Made by a program: the position numbers and the translations under genes
Assembly: GCF_014638095.1 (NCBI RefSeq)
Contig: NZ_BMFH01000001.1
Location: forward strand, 372,001 to 436,000
DNA length: 64,000 nucleotides
Source of the DNA: Muriicola marianensis
GTDB taxonomy: Bacteria; Bacteroidota; Bacteroidia; Flavobacteriales; Flavobacteriaceae
Reading direction: 5' to 3'
Part shown: positions 1-9,157 of the stretch, in pieces
Layout of the letters: the number at the start of each line of letters is the position of its first letter
How positions within the stretch are numbered: position 1 is the stretch's first letter
The notes under the pieces: generated by a model
The model's input: only the letters and a program-made list of their open reading frames with translations
Told to the model about the DNA's origin: nothing
Databases searched by the model: none

Positions 1-668
1 AAGGCCGGCAGGTCTATGTGGTCTACCCGCTGATCCAGGAATCCCAGGCTTTGGACTACAAGGATCTAATGGATGGTTATGAAAGTATTTCCAGAGAATT
101 TCCCCTGCCCGATTACAGGATTTCCATAGTTCATGGGCAGATGAAATCAGAAGACAAGGATTACGAAATGGCCCGGTTTGTCAAAGGAGAGACTCAGATC
201 ATGGTAGCTACCACTGTAATTGAGGTGGGGGTGAATGTTCCCAATGCAACGGTGATGATCATCGAAAGTGCCGAGCGCTTTGGCCTCTCACAGCTTCACC
301 AGCTTCGTGGCCGGGTGGGCCGCGGAGGTGAGCAGAGCTATTGTATCCTGATGACGGGCCACAAGCTATCGGCTGATGCCAGGACGAGGATAGAAACCAT
401 GACCCGTACCCAGGACGGTTTTGAAATCGCAGAGGTAGACCTCAAATTAAGGGGGCCCGGTGACCTGATGGGGACCCAGCAGAGCGGTCTCCTCAACCTG
501 AAGATCGCCGATATCGTTAGGGATAATGAGATCCTGAAGACCGCACGGTATTATGCACTTCGGGTCCTGCAGGAAGACCCCGATCTGGTCCTGGAAAAGA
601 ACATACCCATCAGGCATACTTATGCCGAGCTCCTCAGGCACAAGAACATCTGGAACTACATCAGCTAG
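1..668 (+). CDS. recG: ATP-dependent DNA helicase RecG, C-terminal part
   Basis: The gene enters from the left edge; the reading frame is open from base 3 and only the last ~220 residues are present. RecG is a superfamily 2 helicase that remodels stalled replication forks and branched recombination intermediates in the cytoplasm. The visible part is the second helicase lobe: VVYPLI, then the segment MVATTVIEVGVNVPNAT (motif V region) and QLRGRVGRG (motif VI, with the arginine finger), followed by the wedge-distal tail with LRGPGDLMGTQQSG, which is typical of RecG and Mfd-like translocases. The order and the GDLMGTQQSG box favour RecG over Mfd. The stop is TAG at 666-668, and 116 bases separate it from leuC. 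Confidence 0.93.
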   Translation, partial: GRQVYVVYPLIQESQALDYKDLMDGYESISREFPLPDYRISIVHGQMKSEDKDYEMARFVKGETQIMVATTVIEVGVNVPNATVMIIESAERFGLSQLHQLRGRVGRGGEQSYCILMTGHKLSADARTRIETMTRTQDGFEIAEVDLKLRGPGDLMGTQQSGLLNLKIADIVRDNEILKTARYYALRVLQEDPDLVLEKNIPIRHTYAELLRHKNIWNYIS

Positions 669-732
669 TATAAAACCACCTCAAACTACCGGCAGATCGC
701 AGGTTGAACATCGTAATTTCAAAAAGGGGAAA

Positions 733-763
733 TTTCATTTCAATTCCCTATTTTATAGTTTTG
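733..763 (+). promoter_or_regulatory. Predicted promoter of the leu operon
   Basis: TAGTTTTG at 756-763 is an exact match to the Bacteroidota -7 box TAnnTTTG. TTTC at 733-736, with a 19-base spacer, is a three-of-four match to the -33 TTTG. The start codon of leuC follows 21 bases after the box. An imperfect inverted repeat (GGGAAATT and AATTCCC, about 727-750) overlaps the promoter and could be an operator; this is an inference. Confidence 0.45.
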
Positions 764-784
764 GTCGCTTAGAATAATCTGAAT

Positions 785-2200
785 ATGAGTACAGGTAGAA
801 CACTGTTTGACAAAGTTTGGGATGCACACGTGGTGCGAAAGATTGAACAGGGACCCGATGTCTTGTTCATAGACCGCCATTTGGTACATGAAGTTACAAG
901 TCCGGTGGCTTTCCTCGGCCTGAAAAAACGAAAGAGCAAGGTGCTCTATCCCGGCAGAACATTTGCCACAGCAGACCACAATACGCCCACCCGTAACCAG
1001 CACCTCCCGGTTAAAGACCCACTGTCTGCCAACCAGTTGAGGGCCCTGGAGGAAAACGCCAGGGAGCACGGGATCCCCTACTGGGGACTGGGGCACAGGA
1101 AAAATGGGATCGTCCACGTGATCGGACCTGAGAATGGCATTACCCTGCCCGGGGTGACTGTGGTATGCGGGGATTCTCACACTTCCACACACGGAGCTTT
1201 TGGTGCCATTGCATTTGGAATAGGGACCTCAGAAGTGGAAATGGTCCTGTCTACCCAGTGCATTATGCAGCCCAAGCCCAAAAGGATGCGGATCACGATC
1301 GACGGACAATTAAATGCGGCGGTGACCCCAAAGGATGTCGCCCTATACATCATTTCCCAATTGAGTACTTCAGGGGCCACGGGTTATTTTGTGGAATACG
1401 CCGGAGAGGTATTTCGGAATATGTCGATGGAAGGAAGGATGACGGTCTGCAATCTGAGCATTGAAATGGGCGCCCGCGGCGGTATGGTCGCCCCGGATCA
1501 AAAAACCTTTGATTACATAAAAGGAAGAGAATACACGCCTAAGGGTGCCGACTGGGATAAGGCGATGGAATACTGGGAGACCCTGTATTCCGATAAGGAC
1601 GCCCAATTTGATAAAGAAGTCGTATTCGACGGTTCAGCCATAGAACCCATGATCACCTATGGAACCAACCCGGGAATGGGCATGGGCATCACCTCCGGTA
1701 TCCCGAGGGCAGAATCCCTGGATGGCGGAGTAGCCACTTACAGGAAGTCTTTGGAATACATGGATTTCAGCGAGGGAGATGCTATGTTGGGGAAAAAGAT
1801 CGATTTTGTATTTCTCGGCAGCTGTACGAACGGGAGGATCGAGGACTTCAGGGCCTTTGCCCAGGTGGTAAAAGGTCGCAAAAAAGCAGATAACGTAACG
1901 GCCTGGCTGGTACCGGGCTCACATCAGGTGGAAGAGGCTATCAGGGAAGAAGGAATTTTGGAGATCCTGGAGGAGGCCGGATTCGAACTCCGGGAACCAG
2001 GGTGTTCGGCCTGTCTGGCAATGAATGATGATAAGATCCCTGCGGGAAAATACGCCGTGAGTACTTCCAACCGCAACTTTGAAGGCAGGCAGGGACCGGG
2101 CGCCCGAACCCTTCTTGCGAGTCCGCTTGTAGCCGCTGCAGCTGCCGTGACGGGGAAAGTAACAGACCCCAGGGAGTTACTCGAATTAGAAACTGCTTAA
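785..2200 (+). CDS. leuC: 3-isopropylmalate dehydratase large subunit
   Basis: Large subunit of isopropylmalate isomerase, which converts 2-isopropylmalate to 3-isopropylmalate in leucine synthesis. The 471-residue length is the family norm. The three [4Fe-4S] ligands are visible at Cys347 (in GSCTNGR), Cys407 and Cys410 (in PGCSACLAM). The N-terminal segment [11 protein letters not shown] and the box [12 protein letters not shown] are also typical. It begins with ATG and is first in the operon leuC-leuD-leuA-leuB; leuD, its partner subunit, starts 13 bases downstream. The upstream sequence carries a Bacteroidota-type promoter. There is nothing unusual in the sequence. Confidence 0.97.
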   Translation: MSTGRTLFDKVWDAHVVRKIEQGPDVLFIDRHLVHEVTSPVAFLGLKKRKSKVLYPGRTFATADHNTPTRNQHLPVKDPLSANQLRALEENAREHGIPYWGLGHRKNGIVHVIGPENGITLPGVTVVCGDSHTSTHGAFGAIAFGIGTSEVEMVLSTQCIMQPKPKRMRITIDGQLNAAVTPKDVALYIISQLSTSGATGYFVEYAGEVFRNMSMEGRMTVCNLSIEMGARGGMVAPDQKTFDYIKGREYTPKGADWDKAMEYWETLYSDKDAQFDKEVVFDGSAIEPMITYGTNPGMGMGITSGIPRAESLDGGVATYRKSLEYMDFSEGDAMLGKKIDFVFLGSCTNGRIEDFRAFAQVVKGRKKADNVTAWLVPGSHQVEEAIREEGILEILEEAGFELREPGCSACLAMNDDKIPAGKYAVSTSNRNFEGRQGPGARTLLASPLVAAAAAVTGKVTDPRELLELETA

Positions 2201-2213
2201 AAGAGAAGAGAAA

Positions 2214-2810
2214 ATGGCATACGATAAATTCAATACGCTGAGAAGCACGGCAGTTCCCCTGCCCATAGAAAATGTGGATACGGACCAGATCATCCCTGCC
2301 CGATTTCTGAAAGCTACGGAGCGCAAAGGATTCGGAGATAACCTCTTCAGAGACTGGCGCTATCATCCGGATAATACACCCAAGGAACACTTTGTGCTCA
2401 ACAATCCGATCTATGGGGGAAAGATCCTGGTGGGAGGGAAAAACTTCGGTTCCGGTTCCTCCAGGGAACACGCGGCCTGGGCGATCTACGACTACGGTTT
2501 CCGATGTGTGGTCTCCAGCTTTTTTGCAGATATTTTCAGGAACAACTGCCTTAACATCGGGGTGCTGCCTGTACAGGTGAGCCCTGAGTTTCTGCAACGC
2601 ATCTTTGAGGAGATCGAGAAGGATCCCAAAGCTGAACTGACCGTGGATCTTCCTGAGCAGAAAATCAGGATTGAAGCCACGGGGGAAGAAGAGGACTTTG
2701 AGATCAATGCCTATAAAAAAGAGAATTTGCTCAATGGATATGACGACATCGACTACCTGTTGAGTATGAAGGAGGAGATACAGGCATTTGAGCACGGTCT
2801 TCCTCTTTAA
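2214..2810 (+). CDS. leuD: 3-isopropylmalate dehydratase small subunit
   Basis: Small (swivel-domain) subunit that joins LeuC to form the isomerase. The 198 residues match the bacterial LeuD length. Visible marks are [13 protein letters not shown] near the N-terminus, [16 protein letters not shown] (substrate-binding loop) around residues 77-92, and [13 protein letters not shown]. The gene lies 13 bases after leuC and 15 bases before the leuA-type gene, so all are probably on one transcript. The C-terminal ~40 residues are acidic and less conserved, as in flavobacterial homologues. Confidence 0.96.
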   Translation: MAYDKFNTLRSTAVPLPIENVDTDQIIPARFLKATERKGFGDNLFRDWRYHPDNTPKEHFVLNNPIYGGKILVGGKNFGSGSSREHAAWAIYDYGFRCVVSSFFADIFRNNCLNIGVLPVQVSPEFLQRIFEEIEKDPKAELTVDLPEQKIRIEATGEEEDFEINAYKKENLLNGYDDIDYLLSMKEEIQAFEHGLPL

Positions 2811-2825
2811 AAAACGGAAAGTATT

Positions 2826-4406
2826 ATGGCCGAAACAGCACCCGTACCGGTTAAAAAAGCAGAGGAAAATCCCGCTGGGAAGAAATCCATGCAGCGAAAG
2901 ACCATCGAGATCATGGATACCACGCTCAGGGACGGGGAACAGACCTCCGGAGTATCTTTTTCGGCCTCTGAAAAACTGACCCTGGCCAAACTCTTGCTTG
3001 AAGAACTCAGGGTTGATCGCATCGAAATCGCATCAGCCAGAGTATCAGAAGGTGAATTCCAGTCGGTAAAGCAGATATTGGAATGGGCTGCGGGTAAGCG
3101 ATTTGAGGATCGCGTGGAAGTCCTCACTTTTGTTGACGGCGGACTCTCCATCCGGTGGATGAAGGAAGCAGGTGCCAGGGTGCAGAACCTGCTGACCAAA
3201 GGTTCTCTGAACCACCTGACGCATCAACTTAAAAAGACCCCTGAAAAACATTTTGAGGAAATAGCGGAAGTCATTCGAATGGCTCAGGCTGAAGGGATCT
3301 CCACTAATGTGTACCTCGAAGACTGGAGCAATGGGATGCGAAATTCTCCGGAATACGTGTTTGAGTTCCTCGATTTCCTGGCGACCCAGCCGTTGAAGAG
3401 AATCCTGCTTCCGGATACGCTTGGAGTTCTTACACCAATAGAAACCGGAGATTTTATAAGACAGATAATTACTCGTTACCCGGATATCCATTTCGATTTT
3501 CACGGGCATAACGATTACGACCTCAGTGTGGCCAACGTCATGGAAGCTATCAAAGCCGGGTGTCACGGGCTTCATCTTACCGTGAATGGGATGGGTGAAA
3601 GGGCTGGAAATGCACCCCTCGCCAGTGTTGTGGCCGTGATCAATGATTTTTTGCCCGAACACAGGATCAATGTCGATGAATCTGCCCTTTTTAAGGTGAG
3701 CAAACTCGTATCGGCTTTTACAGGATTCGGCATACCGGCGAACAAACCGATTGTCGGCGACAATGTATTTACACAAACTGCTGGTATACATGCAGATGGA
3801 GATAATAAAAAGAACTTATACTTTAATGATCTACTGCCTGAAAGATTCGGCAGGAAACGCAAATATGCCTTAGGCAAAACCTCCGGAAAGGCCAATATTC
3901 AGAAGAATCTCCAGGAGTTGGGACTGACCCTGAATGAGGAGGAGATCAAAAAGGTAACCGCCAGGATTATTGAGTTGGGTGATAAGAAGGAAAGGGTTAC
4001 CAAGGACGATCTGCCCTTTATCATTTCCGATGTTCTGGACAGCGAAAGCTACCAGCACAAGGTGGTGGTAAAATCCTATGTGCTCACCCATGCCAAGGGA
4101 CTCAAACCATCTACCACCATCTGTGTGGAGATCGAAGGGGAAACGTTCGAGGAAAATGCCCAGGGTGACGGGCAGTTCGACGCCTTTATGAATGCCCTGA
4201 GAAAAGTGTATCGGGCCAAAAAAAGAAGCCTGCCCAATCTGATCGATTATGCGGTGCGCATCCCCCCGGGCAGTAACTCGGATGCCCTTTGCGAAACTTT
4301 CATTACGTGGCAGGAGGGGGAAAAGGAATTTACAACCCGTGGACTCGATTCTGATCAGACGGTATCAGCCATCAAGGCCACCGAAAAGATGCTTAACATT
4401 TTTTAA
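2826..4406 (+). CDS. leuA: 2-isopropylmalate synthase (LeuA/CimA-type)
   Basis: A 526-residue member of the isopropylmalate/citramalate/homocitrate synthase family, which condenses acetyl-CoA with a 2-oxoacid. The TIM barrel opens with MDTTLRDGEQTSG (Asp31, Arg35), and the metal-binding pair His226/His228 sits in DFHGHNDYD; NGMGERAGNAPL follows. The last ~130 residues form the LeuA dimer/allosteric domain, so feedback control is likely. The position between leuD and leuB points to isopropylmalate synthase. The sequence GEQTxGVS is also seen in archaeal CimA-like enzymes, so citramalate synthase cannot be excluded from sequence alone. ATG at 2826 adds a ~22-residue Lys/Pro/Ala-rich extension; a start at 2889 (MQRK) is possible. 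Confidence 0.85.
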   Translation: MAETAPVPVKKAEENPAGKKSMQRKTIEIMDTTLRDGEQTSGVSFSASEKLTLAKLLLEELRVDRIEIASARVSEGEFQSVKQILEWAAGKRFEDRVEVLTFVDGGLSIRWMKEAGARVQNLLTKGSLNHLTHQLKKTPEKHFEEIAEVIRMAQAEGISTNVYLEDWSNGMRNSPEYVFEFLDFLATQPLKRILLPDTLGVLTPIETGDFIRQIITRYPDIHFDFHGHNDYDLSVANVMEAIKAGCHGLHLTVNGMGERAGNAPLASVVAVINDFLPEHRINVDESALFKVSKLVSAFTGFGIPANKPIVGDNVFTQTAGIHADGDNKKNLYFNDLLPERFGRKRKYALGKTSGKANIQKNLQELGLTLNEEEIKKVTARIIELGDKKERVTKDDLPFIISDVLDSESYQHKVVVKSYVLTHAKGLKPSTTICVEIEGETFEENAQGDGQFDAFMNALRKVYRAKKRSLPNLIDYAVRIPPGSNSDALCETFITWQEGEKEFTTRGLDSDQTVSAIKATEKMLNIF

Positions 4407-4427
4407 TTTCCGGAAATAGAACTGAAT

Positions 4428-5483
4428 ATGGAATTGAACATTGCCCTCCTGGCCGGAGATGGTATAGGCCCTGAAGTGATTGCACAGGCCGTAAAGGTCT
4501 GTGATGCAGTAGCCGAAAAATACAACCACAAGATCAACTGGCAACCCGCCCTTACAGGTGCTGCCGCCATCGATGCGGTAGGCGACCCCTATCCCGAGGA
4601 AACCCATGCCATCTGCGCAGGCTCTGACGCCGTTTTATTCGGGGCCATTGGTCATCCCAGGTTCGACAACGATCCATCGGCTAAGGTCAGGCCGGAACAG
4701 GGGCTGTTGAAAATGCGGCAAAAACTCGGACTATTCGCCAACGTCAGGCCCACCTTTACCTTCCCTTCCCTCATCGACAGGTCTCCTTTAAAAAGGGAAA
4801 GGATAGAAGGCACGGATCTGGTCTTCCTCCGGGAACTTACAGGGGGTATCTATTTCGGCAAAAGAGGCAGGGAAGACAATGGGGAAACTGCGTACGACAC
4901 CTGTACCTATACCCGGAAAGAGGTACAGCGCCTGGCCAGGAAGGGATTCGAAATGGCCATGAAACGCTCCAAAAAACTCTGCTGTGTAGACAAGGCCAAC
5001 GTGCTGGAATCATCCCGTCTTTGGCGGGAAACGGTGCAGGCCATGGAAAAAGACTATCCTGAGGTAAACGTCTCCTACGAATTTGTAGATGCCGTGGCCA
5101 TGCGGTTGGTGCAATGGCCAAATGCCTACGACGTGCTCATCACCGAAAACCTCTTTGGCGACATCCTGACCGACGAAGCTTCCGTGATCAGCGGGTCTAT
5201 GGGTCTTATGCCCTCCGCCTCCCTTGGAGAGTCGATCGGTCTGTACGAACCAATCCACGGGTCTTATCCGCAGGCTGCAGGCAAGGATATAGCCAATCCC
5301 CTGGCCACGGTATTATCAGCCGCCATGATGTTTGATGATTTTGGTCTGCTCGAAGAAGCTCAGGCGATCAGGGACGTTGTGAACCGCTCCCTGGCTGAAG
5401 GCGTCGTCACAGAAGACCTGGCTGAAAAAGGCAAGGCCAGGAAGACCAGCGAAGTGGGCGACTGGCTTGCCAAAAACCTCTGA
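4428..5483 (+). CDS. leuB: 3-isopropylmalate dehydrogenase
   Basis: NAD-dependent oxidative decarboxylase that turns 3-isopropylmalate into 2-oxoisocaproate, the last committed step of leucine synthesis before transamination. The 351 residues match the family. Motifs: LLAGDGIGPEVI at the N-terminus, LLKMRQKLGLFANVRP (substrate arginines), ELTGGIYFG, VDKANVL, and the metal-binding aspartates in ENLFGDILTDEASV. EPIHGSYPQAAGKDIANP is the NAD loop. It is the last gene of the leu operon and ends 7 bases before the stop of the convergent gapN gene. Confidence 0.97.
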   Translation: MELNIALLAGDGIGPEVIAQAVKVCDAVAEKYNHKINWQPALTGAAAIDAVGDPYPEETHAICAGSDAVLFGAIGHPRFDNDPSAKVRPEQGLLKMRQKLGLFANVRPTFTFPSLIDRSPLKRERIEGTDLVFLRELTGGIYFGKRGREDNGETAYDTCTYTRKEVQRLARKGFEMAMKRSKKLCCVDKANVLESSRLWRETVQAMEKDYPEVNVSYEFVDAVAMRLVQWPNAYDVLITENLFGDILTDEASVISGSMGLMPSASLGESIGLYEPIHGSYPQAAGKDIANPLATVLSAAMMFDDFGLLEEAQAIRDVVNRSLAEGVVTEDLAEKGKARKTSEVGDWLAKNL

Positions 5484-5490
5484 TTCCGGA

Positions 5491-7083
5491 TTAAAGAATA
5501 TATTCAGTGCTGGTGAAGTTAGACAATTTAGTATCCAGCAACTGGTTTACAGTATCCTTGTTGATCTCATTATCCTTGAAGGCCAGCAGGGTGCGAATAG
5601 AGAATGAACGAAGGGCGTCATGCACACTGAGCGTAGACTGGGCAGAGTCTTTCCTCCCGGTAAAGGGATACACATCGGGACCTCTCTGACAGGAACTGTT
5701 GAGATTCACCCTGCAGACCAGGTTGGCCAGGGTATCGATCAAGGGGGCCAGGGCATAAACGTCTTTCCCGAACAGGCTAACCTGCTGCCCGTAATTGCTC
5801 TCAGCCATATCATCCAGGGGTTCTTCTATATCCTGAAATGACAGCACGGGGATGACAGGTCCGAATTGCTCTTCCTGATAAACGCGCATATCCTTGGTAA
5901 CCGGATAAAGAACTGCCGGCCAGATGTAATTGTCGTAGTGCTTCCCTCCTTTTTCGTTGATGATCTTTGCCCCTTTCTCGAGGGCGTCATCGATGAGTTC
6001 TTGTATGTACTCCGGTTTGTCCGGTTCCGGCAGGGGTGTCAGTTTCACCCCATCTTCCCAGGGATTTCCGAATTTCAATGAATCTACCCTCGCTGCGAAT
6101 TCTTTCAGGAACTTCTCTCTTACCTCCTCGTGCACGTAGACTATCTTCAGAGCCGTACATCGCTGTCCGTTAAAGCTCAGGGTTCCGGTGATACACTCTT
6201 CCACGGTAAGGTCCATATCGGCATCTGGCAGGATAATAGCCGGGTTCTTGGCCTCCAGTCCCAGAACAAGTCGAAGGCGGTTGCTCTTTGGGTGCTGTTC
6301 CTGCAGGGCGTTGGCAGACCGACTGTTTCCGATCAGGGCCAGAACATCTACCTTCCCCGTCTTCATAATGGGTGCAGCCACGGACCTGCCCCGTCCAAAG
6401 AGAATATTTACCACCCCTTTCGGGAAGCTGTTCCTGAAGGCTTCCAGCAGAGGGGTGATCAACAGTACCCCGTGCTTAGCAGGTTTGAAGATGGCCGTAT
6501 TCCCCATGATCAGAGCCGGGATCAACAGCGCAAAGGTTTCATTTAGGGGATAATTATATGGGCCCAGGCAGAGGACCACCCCAAGGGGGCCACGCCTTAT
6601 GTGGGCATAGACGCCTTCGTGCTTCTGGAATTTAGCAGAATTGCGATCGAGTTGCTTGTAATCTTCGATGGTATCGTAAATGTAATCTACCGTACGGTCG
6701 AATTCCTTGATGGAGTCCGGGAGCGATTTACCGATCTCCCACATAAGCAACTTCACCACTTCATCCCTCTTGGTCTTCATCTGGGACACGAATTTCTCCA
6801 TACACTCTATGCGATCCCTGACCTTCATAGTGGGCCAGATACCCTTTCCCTGGTCATAGGCGTTCAAAGCTCCTTCCAGAGCCTCCATAGCCTCGGTCTC
6901 TCCCAGGTCAGGAATACTTCCCAATACAGTGTGCCTGTAGGTCTCCGTAGAAGAGATGGTTGAGAACACTTCAGTTACATTGCCTTTCCAGGGTCTTAAT
7001 TCCCCGTCTACCAAATAGGTTCTCTGGTGGATTTGCTCCGTAATCTGATATTTTTCAGGAATGGTCTTGGTGTCTGTGGCCAT
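5491..7083 (-). CDS. gapN: NADP-dependent glyceraldehyde-3-phosphate dehydrogenase (GapN-type)
   Basis: An aldehyde dehydrogenase of 530 residues that resembles the bacterial/algal GapN group, which oxidises glyceraldehyde-3-phosphate directly to 3-phosphoglycerate with NADP. Catalytic Cys309 lies in [10 protein letters not shown], the general base Glu277 in GLEAKNPAI (in place of the commoner ELGGK), and the oxyanion Asn177 in GPYNYPLNE. The gene starts 40 bases after ilvC on the same strand, so it may be the last gene of the ilv operon and supply NADPH to ketol-acid reductoisomerase. The exact aldehyde substrate is inferred from family resemblance. Confidence 0.8.
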   Translation of the reverse strand: MATDTKTIPEKYQITEQIHQRTYLVDGELRPWKGNVTEVFSTISSTETYRHTVLGSIPDLGETEAMEALEGALNAYDQGKGIWPTMKVRDRIECMEKFVSQMKTKRDEVVKLLMWEIGKSLPDSIKEFDRTVDYIYDTIEDYKQLDRNSAKFQKHEGVYAHIRRGPLGVVLCLGPYNYPLNETFALLIPALIMGNTAIFKPAKHGVLLITPLLEAFRNSFPKGVVNILFGRGRSVAAPIMKTGKVDVLALIGNSRSANALQEQHPKSNRLRLVLGLEAKNPAIILPDADMDLTVEECITGTLSFNGQRCTALKIVYVHEEVREKFLKEFAARVDSLKFGNPWEDGVKLTPLPEPDKPEYIQELIDDALEKGAKIINEKGGKHYDNYIWPAVLYPVTKDMRVYQEEQFGPVIPVLSFQDIEEPLDDMAESNYGQQVSLFGKDVYALAPLIDTLANLVCRVNLNSSCQRGPDVYPFTGRKDSAQSTLSVHDALRSFSIRTLLAFKDNEINKDTVNQLLDTKLSNFTSTEYIL

Positions 7084-7123
7084 TTGATTCTGTTTTCCTT
7101 AAAGATAAATAGATTTAAAGGCT

Positions 7124-8599
7124 TTAGACTATGGGCTTCATGGCCGTCATGGAGGCTCTTAGCCTCGCGCCTACCTTTTCTACAGGATGCTCCCTCAAAG
7201 CCTTGTTTACCTGTATGAGTTTTGCGTTTGGCACTCCGTTATCCCTGCCTTCCCCAAATGACTTGCCAATGACATCAGTATCGATCTTTTTCATAAAATC
7301 CTTCAGCAAAGGCTTGCAGGCATGGTCAAAAAGATAACATCCGTATTCGGCCGTGTCTGAGATCACCCGATTCATCTCAAAGAGTTTTTTCCTGGCGATA
7401 GTGTTGGCGATCAGGGGGGTTTCGTGGAGAGACTCATAATAGGCCGATTCTCCGATGATCCCGGATTCCGTCATGGCCTCATAGGCGAGCTCCACCCCTG
7501 CCCTGACAAAGGCAACCATAAGGACCCCCTTGTCGTAATATTCCTGTTCAGAGATCTTTTGGTCTCCGGCTGGGGTCTTTTCAAAGGCCGTCTCCCCGGT
7601 TGCCGCCCTCCAGGTGAGGAGGTTCTTATCGTCATTCGCCCAGTCTTCCATCATGGTCTTGGAAAAATGCCCGCTCATGATATCGTCCATATGTTTCTGA
7701 AACAAGGGGCGCATAATATCTTTTAATTCTTCTGAAAGGTCGAAGGACTTGATCTTGGCCGGATTGGACAGCCTGTCCATCATGTTGGTGATCCCGCCGT
7801 ACTTAAGTCCTTCCGTGATGGTCTCCCACCCGTACTGTATGAGTTTGGAGGCGTATCCCGCATCGATTCCCTTTTCCACCATTTTGTCAAAACAGAGTAT
7901 GGAACCTGTCTGCAGCAATCCGCACAGGATGGTCTGCTCACCCATGAGGTCCGACTTTACCTCCGCGACAAAGGAGGACTCCAGAACCCCTGCTTTGTGG
8001 CCACCCGTGGCCGCAGCATAGGCCTTAGCCTGGGCGAGACCTTTGCCTTCGGGGTCATTTTCGGGATGGACAGCGATGAGCGTAGGTACCCCAAAACCGC
8101 GTTTGTACTCTTCTCTTACTTCTGATCCAGGGCTCTTCGGAGCTACCATGATCACGGTCAGGTCCTTTCTGATCTGCATCCCCTCCTCAACGATATTGAA
8201 ACCGTGAGAATAAGACAGTGTCGCTCCCTTTTTCATCAAAGGCATGACACTTTTGATCACATTGGTATGTTGTTTGTCCGGAGTCAGATTGATCAGCAGG
8301 TCGGCCGATGGGACCAACTCCTCATAGGTCCCCACCTTAAAACCATTTTCCGTGGCATTGATGTAGGAGGCCCGTTTTTCTGCGATCGCAGCTTCCCTCA
8401 GGGTATAGGCGATATCGAGGCCCGAATCCCTCATATTCAACCCCTGATTGAGCCCCTGGGCCCCGCAGCCGATGATCACGATCTTTTTGCCTTTCAGGAC
8501 AGACACTCCGTCAGCAAATTCACTCGTGTCCATAAACCGGCATTTTCCCAGCTGTTGTAATTGATCCCTCAGGGATAGTGTATTGAAATAATTAGTCAT
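7124..8599 (-). CDS. ilvC: Ketol-acid reductoisomerase (class II)
   Basis: Mg2+- and NADPH-dependent isomeroreductase that converts acetolactate (or acetohydroxybutyrate) to the dihydroxy-acid in valine/isoleucine synthesis. At 491 residues it is the long, E. coli-like class II form with a duplicated C-terminal knotted domain. The Rossmann motif is [13 protein letters not shown]. The cofactor loop [13 protein letters not shown] keeps the Arg/Ser residues that bind the NADPH 2'-phosphate in the E. coli enzyme. It follows ilvN by 21 bases. ATG start at 8599. Confidence 0.97.
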   Translation of the reverse strand: MTNYFNTLSLRDQLQQLGKCRFMDTSEFADGVSVLKGKKIVIIGCGAQGLNQGLNMRDSGLDIAYTLREAAIAEKRASYINATENGFKVGTYEELVPSADLLINLTPDKQHTNVIKSVMPLMKKGATLSYSHGFNIVEEGMQIRKDLTVIMVAPKSPGSEVREEYKRGFGVPTLIAVHPENDPEGKGLAQAKAYAAATGGHKAGVLESSFVAEVKSDLMGEQTILCGLLQTGSILCFDKMVEKGIDAGYASKLIQYGWETITEGLKYGGITNMMDRLSNPAKIKSFDLSEELKDIMRPLFQKHMDDIMSGHFSKTMMEDWANDDKNLLTWRAATGETAFEKTPAGDQKISEQEYYDKGVLMVAFVRAGVELAYEAMTESGIIGESAYYESLHETPLIANTIARKKLFEMNRVISDTAEYGCYLFDHACKPLLKDFMKKIDTDVIGKSFGEGRDNGVPNAKLIQVNKALREHPVEKVGARLRASMTAMKPIV

Positions 8600-8620
8600 G
8601 CGTATTCTATTTGGTTCTCG

Positions 8621-9151
8621 TTATTCTTGATTTTCATAGGCGTTCAGCATGGCTGTGATGGGCATGGAAGCCTTGGTCACTGCTATTCTTCCCGATCTGA
8701 CGAATTGCAGGATCCCATAGGGTTCTAACTGGTCGTGCATCTCGTCTATCTCATGCCTGCGCCCGGTCTTGGCCAGGACAAAGAACTCCCTTGATACTGT
8801 AACGATCTGGGAATTGCTCTCCTTGATAATATTCTGGATCTGCCTTTCGTCAAACAGCAGATGGGATGCGATCTTGAACAGGGCAGATTCCTGATAAATG
8901 ATCTCTTCATCGGTGTGGTAAAAGGCTTTGATCACCTCAATCTGCTTCTCGATCTGGGCCACGATCTTCCGCGTCCAGTCTTCTGTTGTAAAAACGACAA
9001 TAGTGAATTTAGAAACATGTTCAATTTCTGATTTAGAGACATTTAAACCTTCTATATTAATATGTCGCTTTAAGAATATTCCGGAGATCCTGTTTAACAG
9101 TCCTACGTTGTTCTCGGAATAAACGGATATGGTAAACCACTTTTTTTCCAC
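8621..9151 (-). CDS. ilvN: Acetolactate synthase small (regulatory) subunit
   Basis: Regulatory subunit of acetolactate synthase that confers valine feedback. Residues ~5-80 form an ACT domain (TISVYSENNVGLLNRISGI, then NIEGLNVSKSE); the rest is the ALS small-subunit C-terminal domain (EIDEMHDQLEPYGILQFVRSG). The 176 residues match the long form of the family. The only reasonable start is GTG at 9151, giving MEKKWF, just 6 bases after the ilvB stop, which suggests translational coupling. Confidence 0.95.
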   Translation of the reverse strand: MEKKWFTISVYSENNVGLLNRISGIFLKRHINIEGLNVSKSEIEHVSKFTIVVFTTEDWTRKIVAQIEKQIEVIKAFYHTDEEIIYQESALFKIASHLLFDERQIQNIIKESNSQIVTVSREFFVLAKTGRRHEIDEMHDQLEPYGILQFVRSGRIAVTKASMPITAMLNAYENQE

Positions 9152-9157
9152 TGCTTT

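Noticed and set aside
1941-2795. 284-codon minus-strand frame across leuC/leuD
   Set aside because: Fully overlaps two well-supported genes; no conserved motif.
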